Part shown: positions 6,259-10,356 of the stretch, piece after piece
Layout of the letters: each line of letters opens with the position of its first letter
Numbering within the stretch: the stretch's first letter is position 1
Assembly: GCA_902806215.1 (NCBI GenBank)
Contig: CADCVT010000056.1
Span: 1 to 10,356 of the forward strand
Length of the DNA stretch: 10,356 bases
DNA from: an uncultured Solirubrobacteraceae bacterium
Lineage (GTDB): Bacteria; Actinomycetota; Thermoleophilia; Solirubrobacterales; Solirubrobacteraceae
Reading direction: 5' to 3'
Made by a program: the position numbers and the translations under genes
The notes under the pieces: model-generated
Database searches by the model: none
What the model saw: the letters and a program-made list of their open reading frames with translations, nothing else
What the model was told of the DNA's origin: nothing

Positions 6259-7556
6259 CTCTGCCCCACCGTGCCGCGGCCCGCCCACGTCGCGATGCGG
6301 GGCGTCGCCGCGACGGCCGTGAACCACGGCTCGCGCGGGATCGGCGGCGGCACGACGATCTCGTACCGGCCATCCGGACCGGTGACGCCGCGGTACGGCG
6401 TGTCCTGGAAGCGCTCGGGTGTGCCGCTGCGCCGGAGGAGCTCCACCCGGACGCCGGCGACCGGGTCCGTCCTGAGGATCTCGCCGTCGCCGACGACAAG
6501 GCGGGTGAGCGCACCGCGGAACGGCAGCGGCATCCCCTGGCGAGGCCGTCCCGGGCGGTCGGTCGCGTACTCGACGGTGAGACGCGGCGCGAGCTCGCGC
6601 ACCTGCCGGCTGAAGGGGCTGTGGATCGCCTCCACGACGCGGCACGGGACGGGCGTGCTGGGCGAACACGTGTCGATCTCGTCGTCCTGCGCCTCGAGGT
6701 AGACGTGCGTGCCGCTGCTCGTCTTGGCGAAGCCGCCAGTCAGGGGGACGTGCGCGCGGACCTCGACCAGCCGGCCGCCGAACGTCGGCACGCGGACGAA
6801 CGAATGCGCCTGGCGGACGCCGTAGCGAACGGTCGTCACGTGGTCCTGATCGATCGCCACCTGCCCGAAGCGGTTCGACTCCTCACCGAAGGCCTGTCGC
6901 AGCAGCACGGCCGAGGACGGCCCACCACGCCGCGCGCTGTAGCGCCGCACCTCCGAGGTCTTGCGACCGGCGCCATTCTGGTCGGCCTCGGACAGGTCGA
7001 GACTCGAGACGAGGATGCGGCTCCCGCGGATCGCGAGGTGGCCGGCCGGCGTGATCAGGCACTTCGAGCGCAGCAGCCGGCGGCTGGGCGCGCTCGAGAA
7101 GACGTTGCGCACGTACGGGACATCGCAGCCACGGACGCGGCGCGTGAAGGCGATCGTCGAGCGCCACAGCGCGGGCGTCGCCTCGCGGAAGCCCGGCGAG
7201 GAGACCTCCGCGACCGGACGGTCGATGCCCGACGCGGTGTTGTACCGGCGGATGTCGCAGCCTCGGGCGGTGCAGCGCTGGTAGACCGCGTTGACGTTGC
7301 TGTCGACGTCGGGGCCGAGCGAGACGTCGAAGGGACGCGAGGAGGACGCGAGGTTCGGCAGGAACTCGTCTCCCTGTGGGGTGCGCAGGACGAGGCGGAA
7401 CCGGTCACCTTCGGCGCGCGACCACGCGCTCCAGCCGCCGTAGCCGGCCAGCGGCGTCTCGCGCAGGACCTCGGCGACGGCCTCGTCGGCGCGCGCCGGC
7501 GCGGGTGCGGCGACGGCGCAGACAGCGACGAGGAACAGGGCTCGGCGGACGCTCAT
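6249..7556 (-). CDS. Secreted protein, probable beta-propeller with a C-terminal transthyretin-like domain
   Basis: A 435-residue exported protein of unknown function. It has a clear signal peptide (MSVRR, then hydrophobic 6-18) with likely cleavage after ARA (21-23). Residues about 35-330 contain recurring short beta-strand patterns with Arg/Tyr-rich blade-like segments (for example CDIRRYNTASG, RILVSSLDLSE, HVYLEAQDDEID), suggestive of a TolB/WD40-like propeller. I cannot fix the blade number. Six cysteines in the mature part (95, 100, 144, 166, 297, 305) are close-paired or plausible disulfide partners. Residues about 364-410 (PVAGVRVELLRR, VTGPDGRYEIVVPP) resemble a carboxypeptidase-regulatory or transthyretin-like beta-sandwich. 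The ATG at 7556 has no good Shine-Dalgarno sequence. It lies 97 bases after the tryptophanase gene and leads the secreted/M29/P450/ftcD run. Confidence 0.8.
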   Translation of the reverse strand: MSVRRALFLVAVCAVAAPAPARADEAVAEVLRETPLAGYGGWSAWSRAEGDRFRLVLRTPQGDEFLPNLASSSRPFDVSLGPDVDSNVNAVYQRCTARGCDIRRYNTASGIDRPVAEVSSPGFREATPALWRSTIAFTRRVRGCDVPYVRNVFSSAPSRRLLRSKCLITPAGHLAIRGSRILVSSLDLSEADQNGAGRKTSEVRRYSARRGGPSSAVLLRQAFGEESNRFGQVAIDQDHVTTVRYGVRQAHSFVRVPTFGGRLVEVRAHVPLTGGFAKTSSGTHVYLEAQDDEIDTCSPSTPVPCRVVEAIHSPFSRQVRELAPRLTVEYATDRPGRPRQGMPLPFRGALTRLVVGDGEILRTDPVAGVRVELLRRSGTPERFQDTPYRGVTGPDGRYEIVVPPPIPREPWFTAVAATPRIATWAGRGTVGQSAP

Positions 7557-7624
7557 GGCCGCATCAACTGCTCAGGTGCACCGAAGGTTGCGGCGTTGGT
7601 CACCGAGATGACCACGCCCGCGAC

Positions 7625-7656
7625 GAGCGGCACCGTGACCGGTTGCCTGGCCGCTC
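7625..7656 (-). other. Inverted repeat after the tryptophanase gene, possible weak terminator
   Basis: In minus-strand sense, GAGCGGC (7656-7650) and GCCGCTC (7631-7625) form a 7-bp dyad around 18 bases, starting one base after the tryptophanase stop. No U-run follows. It could reduce read-through or protect the mRNA end. The remaining intergenic sequence up to 7557 shows no convincing promoter. Confidence 0.3.
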
Positions 7657-9033
7657 CTACAAGGGCGCGAACTTCGCCGTGAAGTGCCGCAGCGACGGCG
7701 GCTCCTCGACGATCTTCAGGCCGCGGAGCTCGTCGGCCTTCGCTGCGACGGCGGTCACGACCTCGACGACGTAGTCGACGTGGGACTGCGTGTAGGTGCG
7801 GCGCGGGATCGCGAGGCGGACGAGGTCCATCGGGCCCGGGAGCTCGCTCCCGTCGGGCTGGCGGCCGAACATGACGGTGCCGATCTCGCAGCCGCGGATC
7901 CCGCCCTCGCGGTACAGCGCGACCGCAAGCGCCTGACCCGGGTACTGGAGCGGCTCGATGTGCGGCAGCAGCGCTCGCGCGTCGAGGTAGACGGCGTGGC
8001 CGCCGATCGGCTGCACGACCGGCACCCCCGCGCGGGTCAGCGCGTCGCCGAGGTAGGCGGTGCTGAGGACGCGATAGCGCAGGTAGTCGTGCTCGACGAC
8101 CTCCTTGAGGCCCTGCGCGACGGCCTCGAGGTCGCGGCCGGACAGGCCGCCGTAGGTCGGGAAGCCCTCGGTGAGGATCAGCAGCGTGCGGCACTGCTCG
8201 GCGATCGCGTCGTCGTCGAGCGCGAGCCAGCCGCCGATGTTCGCCAGGCCGTCCTTCTTCGCGCTCATCGTCATGCCGTCCGCCAGCGACGCCATGTCCT
8301 TGACGATGTCGCGGACGTCGCGGTTCTCCTGGCCGGGCTCGCGCTCGCGGATGAACCACGCGTTCTCGGCGAAGCGGCAGGCGTCGAGGAAGAGCGGGAT
8401 CCCGTGCGACTCGCAGATCGCCTTCACCGCGCGGAGGTTCTCGAGGCTGACCGGCTGGCCTCCCCCGCTGTTGTTCGTCACCGTCACGAAGACGCACGGC
8501 ACGTCGCTGTCCTGCAGCGTCCGCTCGAGCGCGTCGAGGTCCATGTTCCCCTTGAAGGGGTGGCGGTCGCTCGGGACGCGCGCCTCGGCGATCGGGATGT
8601 CGAGCGCGATCGCCCCCGTCGCCTCGACGTTCGCGCGAGTCGTGTCGAAGTGCGTGTTGTTCGGGACGACCTTGCCCGGGCCGGCGATGACGCTGAAGAG
8701 GATCTTCTCCGCCGCGCGGCCCTGGTGGGTCGGGATGACGTGCTCGAAGGCGAAGAGGTCCTGGACCGCGTCGCGGAAGCGGAACCAGCTCGGCGAGCCC
8801 GCGTAGGACTCGTCGCCGCGCTGCACGCCGGCCCACTGCTCGGACGACATCGCCCCCGTCCCGCTGTCGGTCAGCAGGTCGATGAGGACGTCCTGGGCCC
8901 GCAGGCTGAACAGGTTGAAGCCGACGTCCTCGAGGAGGCTCGCGCGCTCGGAGAGCGTCGTCATCCGGATCGGCTCGACGGAGTGGATCCGAAACGGCTC
9001 GATGATCGTGCGCCACTCGGTCACGTGGCGCAC
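7657..9033 (-). CDS. tnaA: Tryptophanase (L-tryptophan indole-lyase)
   Basis: PLP enzyme that splits tryptophan into indole, pyruvate and ammonia. The 458-residue protein aligns end to end with the beta-eliminating lyase family: IEPFRIHSVEP (11-21), VLIDLLTDSGTGAM (49-62), IPTHQGRAAE (100-109), GGQPVSLENL (191-200), LDACRFAENAWFI (216-228), MTMSAKKDGL (254-263) with PLP lysine K260, EGFPTYGGL (289-297) and GGHAVYLDAR (344-353). Tryptophanase is favoured over tyrosine phenol-lyase because H450 occurs in LRHFTAK (phenol-lyase has Phe), I384 in GCEIG replaces its substrate arginine, and D130 in FDTT replaces its threonine. K264 of the E. coli MGGLL region is replaced by NIGGWL, as in phenol-lyase. 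Two GTG starts are possible, at 9033 and 9024; the later matches the E. coli N-terminus better, and neither has a strong ribosome site. It lies 21 bases after the CAP gene and is probably cotranscribed with it. Confidence 0.9.
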   Translation of the reverse strand: MRHVTEWRTIIEPFRIHSVEPIRMTTLSERASLLEDVGFNLFSLRAQDVLIDLLTDSGTGAMSSEQWAGVQRGDESYAGSPSWFRFRDAVQDLFAFEHVIPTHQGRAAEKILFSVIAGPGKVVPNNTHFDTTRANVEATGAIALDIPIAEARVPSDRHPFKGNMDLDALERTLQDSDVPCVFVTVTNNSGGGQPVSLENLRAVKAICESHGIPLFLDACRFAENAWFIREREPGQENRDVRDIVKDMASLADGMTMSAKKDGLANIGGWLALDDDAIAEQCRTLLILTEGFPTYGGLSGRDLEAVAQGLKEVVEHDYLRYRVLSTAYLGDALTRAGVPVVQPIGGHAVYLDARALLPHIEPLQYPGQALAVALYREGGIRGCEIGTVMFGRQPDGSELPGPMDLVRLAIPRRTYTQSHVDYVVEVVTAVAAKADELRGLKIVEEPPSLRHFTAKFAPL

Positions 9034-9054
9034 TCTGTCACGTCCGTTGCCGTG

Positions 9055-9612
9055 CTAGCCGGCGAAGGTGACGACGTACGTCAGGCTGCGGCGCTTGCTG
9101 CCGTGCGGCAGGCCGCGGACGACGCCGACGCCCATCTTCGTGAACGCGCGGTAGAGCGTGGCCTTCTTGTGGATCGCGCTGCGCATCCACGCGCGGTTGA
9201 TCGCGACCGGGGAGCCGCCCCAGCCGAGGTTCTCACCGACGGAGAACGCGCGGGACTTGCGGAAGACGCGAGCGCGCTTGACGCGCTGGACCAGCCCGCC
9301 GGCCTTCGGCGAGTTGTGGCCCGTGAAGGAGAAGGAGACCATGTGCTTGGCGTGGCGGCCGGCGACCTTCGCGAGCTTCGCGTCGTGACGCAGGGCCGGG
9401 ATGCCGCGCTTGCGACGCTCCTGGTTCACCAGGCAGAACATGGCGGCGGCGGCAGCACGCTTGCTGCTCTTCGAGCGCTCGCCCTTGCAACCCGCCTGGG
9501 CAGGCGCGGGAGAGATGGCAGACAGCGACAGCACAGCAATGGCTGCAAGTACGACGACGAAGGCCGATCGGGCGGAAAGGATCGACTTCCGGTTCGGCAT
9601 GGTCATAGACAT
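9055..9612 (-). CDS. Secreted, strongly cationic CAP/SCP-domain protein
   Basis: A 185-residue exported protein of the CAP (SCP/PR-1) superfamily. The signal peptide is residues 1-40, with a hydrophobic core at 17-32 and likely cleavage after AQA (38-40); C42 lacks a proper lipobox. The CAP domain covers about 57-185: FCLVNQERRKRGIPAL (59-74), AGRHAKHM (84-91), FTGHNSPKAGG (96-106), FSVGENLGWGG (123-133), and AWMRSAIHKKATLYR (141-155). The usual CAP cavity residues H99, E127 and H148 are present, and C42 and C60 may form a disulfide. The mature part has about 32 Lys/Arg against 4 Asp/Glu, unusually basic. The ATG at 9612-9610 is chosen because a near-perfect AAGGAGG lies 7 bases upstream; a GTG at 9633 would put that site inside the gene. 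It is the first gene ahead of tnaA. Confidence 0.88.
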   Translation of the reverse strand: MSMTMPNRKSILSARSAFVVVLAAIAVLSLSAISPAPAQAGCKGERSKSSKRAAAAAMFCLVNQERRKRGIPALRHDAKLAKVAGRHAKHMVSFSFTGHNSPKAGGLVQRVKRARVFRKSRAFSVGENLGWGGSPVAINRAWMRSAIHKKATLYRAFTKMGVGVVRGLPHGSKRRSLTYVVTFAG

Positions 9613-9619
9613 GTCGGAA

Positions 9620-9626
9620 CCTCCTT
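9620..9626 (-). promoter_or_regulatory. Strong Shine-Dalgarno site of the CAP-protein gene
   Basis: AAGGAGG on the minus strand, 7 bases before the ATG at 9612. It decides the start codon and is by far the strongest ribosome-binding site in the window. Confidence 0.85.
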
Positions 9627-9712
9627 GGCACACACGTGTTCAACGCACGTCAGCACTGCCCTGCTCGACGCCGACTGCCTAGGCGCCCAAATGAGGACTG
9701 GCGCAACGCACA

Positions 9713-9787
9713 AGAGCCGGTCCCGTCTGGACCAACCCCCGCTGGTCCCGAGGCACATATCCCATGCCCCTCGACCGGCGTAGCTCT
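9713..9787 (-). ncRNA. Candidate structured RNA (three-way junction) upstream of the CAP-tnaA genes
   Basis: In minus-strand sense a closing helix forms between GCCGGTC (9779-9773) and GACCGGC (9722-9716). Inside it are two hairpins: GA plus GGCA pairing with TGCC plus TC (9772-9750, GG bulge, 9-base loop TGGGATATG), and GGACCA with TGGTCC (9748-9729, 8-base loop GCGGGGGT). An alternative outer pairing AGAGC/GCTCT (9787-9783 with 9717-9713) competes with the closing helix. The element starts about 100 bases upstream of the CAP start codon, as expected for a leader RNA. Because the pairings are symmetric, it could also be read on the plus strand, where the loops are C-rich. I recognise no known riboswitch class. 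The fold is seen; transcription and function are inferred. Confidence 0.35.
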
Positions 9788-9803
9788 GTTCGTTTCCAGT
9801 TCC

Positions 9804-9848
9804 GGTCCGCGCGGTTGCGCGATCCAGAGCCGTGGAAGGTAGCGGACC
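9804..9848. repeat. Inverted repeat between the structured element and the tRNA
   Basis: GCGGACC (9804-9810 read on the minus strand from 9810) and GGTCCGC (9848-9842) are perfect 7-base complements with 31 bases between them, enclosing a small GCGC-AACC-GCGC hairpin. It could extend the folded leader or act as a protein-binding dyad. No gene is credible in the 9613-9913 gap. Confidence 0.3.
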
Positions 9849-9894
9849 CTCCCGACGACTGTCTCGCCGCCACCCGAACAGGCGCACCGGCCGC

Positions 9895-9900
9895 TACTCT
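9895..9900 (+). promoter_or_regulatory. Possible -10 box of the tRNA gene
   Basis: TACTCT ends 13 bases before the mature tRNA 5-prime end, a fitting place for a -10 element. No clear -35 TTG box lies 16-18 bases upstream, so this rests on position and one hexamer only. Confidence 0.3.
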
Positions 9901-9913
9901 TCCGGCCGTCCCC

Positions 9914-9987
9914 GCCGGAGTAGCTCAGTCGGTTAGAGCAGCGGAATCATAATCCGCGTGTCGGGGGTTCGAGTCCCTCCTCCGGCA
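9914..9987 (+). tRNA. tRNA with CAT anticodon (probably elongator tRNA-Met; tRNA-Ile2 not excluded)
   Basis: Full cloverleaf: acceptor arms GCCGGAG (9914-9920) and CTCCGGC (9980-9986) pair over 7 bp. The D stem is GCTC/GAGC (9923-9926, 9936-9939). The anticodon stem is GCGGA/TCCGC with loop ATCATAA (9946-9952) and anticodon CAT at 9948-9950. The T arm is GGGGG-TTCGAGT-CCCTC (9963-9979, one G-T pair), followed by discriminator A9987. CCA is not encoded. It is not the initiator, because the three G-C pairs next to the loop are absent. CAT can also be tRNA-Ile2 if C34 is modified to lysidine, which sequence alone cannot exclude. Position 32 is A where a pyrimidine is usual. The gene abuts an integrase and likely serves as an attachment site. 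Confidence 0.95.
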
Positions 9988-9993
9988 CTTCTG

Positions 9994-10015
9994 AAAGTCC
10001 GCCGTGCGGGCTTTT
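9994..10015 (+). terminator. Rho-independent terminator after the tRNA
   Basis: AAAGTCCGC (9994-10002) pairs with GCGGGCTTT (10006-10014) over 9 bp with one G-T pair around a CGT loop, followed by a TTTT (10012-10015) and pyrimidine-rich tail. It sits 7 bases after the tRNA and is the only convincing intrinsic terminator in the window. Confidence 0.75.
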
Positions 10016-10048
10016 CTCGTTCTCGGGCTCATGGCCGGAAACGCTTCG

Positions 10049-10086
10049 TGTCCCGAATATGTCCCGGCCTCCGCCGGACGTGTCCG
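10049..10086 (+). repeat. Spaced TGTCC repeats ahead of the integrase
   Basis: TGTCCCG occurs at 10049-10055 and 10060-10066, and TGTCCG at 10081-10086 inside a CGGAC-GT-GTCCG dyad (10075-10086). Start-to-start distances are 11 and 21 bases, about one and two helical turns. The first two flank an AT-rich hexamer, GAATAT, which is rare here. Likely uses are integrase arm sites or an operator over an integrase promoter. Confidence 0.4.
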
Positions 10087-10113
10087 AAAACCGCGCCGAT
10101 GATGTCAGTGCGG

Positions 10114-10356
10114 ATGGTTGAGCCGAGCGGACACGTCTTCAGAGTCGACCGTCGGCGCGGACCGGTCTGGTACGCGAAGTACCGGCTGCCCGACGGCCGC
10201 CAGGTCCAGAAGAAGATCGGTCCCGCCTGGACCCAGCGCGGCCGCCCGGCTTTGGGCTTCCACACCAAGCGGACCGCCGAGGCCTGGCTGCGCGACGTGC
10301 TCGACCAGGCCCGCCGCGACGTCCTTGCCGGGATGACCCAGACCGGCGTGACCTTC
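10114..10356 (+). CDS. Tyrosine recombinase (integrase), N-terminal 81 residues (runs off the right edge)
   Basis: The frame is open to the last base. The visible peptide contains GHVFRVDRRRGPVWYAKYRL, then PDGRQVQKKIGPAWTQRGRP, then a TKRTAEAWLRDVLDQARRD helix. This is the DNA-binding N-terminal domain (arm-type or AP2-like beta-sheet, then the start of the SAM-like core-binding region) of actinobacterial phage-type tyrosine integrases. The catalytic R-H-R-Y residues lie outside the window. The start at 10114 gives MVEPSGHVF, matching how such proteins usually begin. In-frame ATGs at 10099 and 10102 would add 4-5 residues, and none has a clear Shine-Dalgarno sequence. It would catalyse integration and, with a partner, excision at the adjacent tRNA. 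Confidence 0.8.
   Translation, partial: MVEPSGHVFRVDRRRGPVWYAKYRLPDGRQVQKKIGPAWTQRGRPALGFHTKRTAEAWLRDVLDQARRDVLAGMTQTGVTF

Larger units (their letters stand above)
9963..10356 (+). mobile_element. Probable left end of a tRNA-integrated element
   Basis: A tRNA 3-prime half, a short intergenic stretch and a tyrosine recombinase reading away from the tRNA form the standard layout of an integrative element (prophage, ICE or genomic island) at its attL side. The exact attachment core is not visible without the other end. It most likely lies in the T arm to acceptor segment 9963-9987. Everything right of the window may be element cargo. Confidence 0.6.

Noticed and set aside
7657..9033. Tyrosine phenol-lyase as the enzyme name
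   Set aside because: Its specificity arginine and paired Phe are replaced by I384 and H450, as in tryptophanase.
9034..9054. TnaC-like leader peptide ahead of tnaA
   Set aside because: Only 21 bases between the CAP stop and the tnaA start; no room and no Trp codon context.
7684..9783. Long plus-strand open frame (699 codons)
   Set aside because: Antisense to tryptophanase and the CAP gene, both strongly supported; low-complexity composition.
9713..9787. Known c-di-AMP, c-di-GMP or purine riboswitch
   Set aside because: The conserved core sequences of those classes are not visible and the loops cannot kiss as in purine aptamers.
9613..9913. Small frames in the gap (for example 9636-9842 plus, 9603-9887 minus)
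   Set aside because: No Shine-Dalgarno site, no domain, and they overlap palindromic sequence or the tRNA.
10029..10268. Minus-strand 79-residue frame opposite the integrase
   Set aside because: Fully antisense to a frame with clear integrase similarity; no start signal.
1..10356. CRISPR arrays, insertion sequences, rRNA genes
   Set aside because: No regular spaced repeats, transposase motifs or rRNA sequences were seen.

Overview
The window is very GC-rich. It has ten genes or gene parts packed head-to-tail on the minus strand, then a tRNA gene and the start of an integrase on the plus strand at the right end. Frequent GTG starts, 1-4 base gene overlaps, the protein types and the integrase style suggest an actinomycete, most likely a soil member of Thermoleophilia (Solirubrobacterales-like). 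That placement is inferred from resemblance; no rRNA or marker tree was available.

Positions 1-3123 (minus) form a housekeeping translation cluster, read right to left: a small basic two-helix membrane protein, a single-domain metallo-beta-lactamase-fold hydrolase of the glyoxalase II type, hisS, then aspS, which runs off the left edge. All three junctions overlap (TGATG, GTGA, GTGA), so these genes are almost certainly one translationally coupled operon. A candidate leaderless promoter lies just upstream of the membrane-protein gene.

Positions 3205-7556 (minus) hold a second run, read right to left: a secreted, cysteine-containing probable beta-propeller protein, an M29-type aminopeptidase-like metalloprotein, a cytochrome P450, and a single-domain glutamate formimidoyltransferase. 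Gaps are 3-24 bases. Two of the junctions carry short perfect hairpins that overlap a stop codon, and one of them also holds the next gene's Shine-Dalgarno sequence.

Positions 7657-9612 (minus) carry a CAP/SCP-domain secreted protein of extreme positive charge, followed 21 bases later by a tryptophanase whose specificity residues match tryptophanase rather than tyrosine phenol-lyase. The 300-base region upstream of the CAP gene holds a foldable three-way-junction element and a second dyad; no known RNA family was recognised in it.

Positions 9914-10356 (plus) contain a CAT-anticodon tRNA, an intrinsic terminator, a set of TGTCC repeats with roughly helical spacing, and the N-terminus of a tyrosine recombinase pointing away from the tRNA. 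This looks like the left edge of a tRNA-integrated element whose cargo lies outside the window. The most interesting items are this element edge, the structured CAP-tryptophanase leader, and the possible link between an indole-producing enzyme and the nearby P450.
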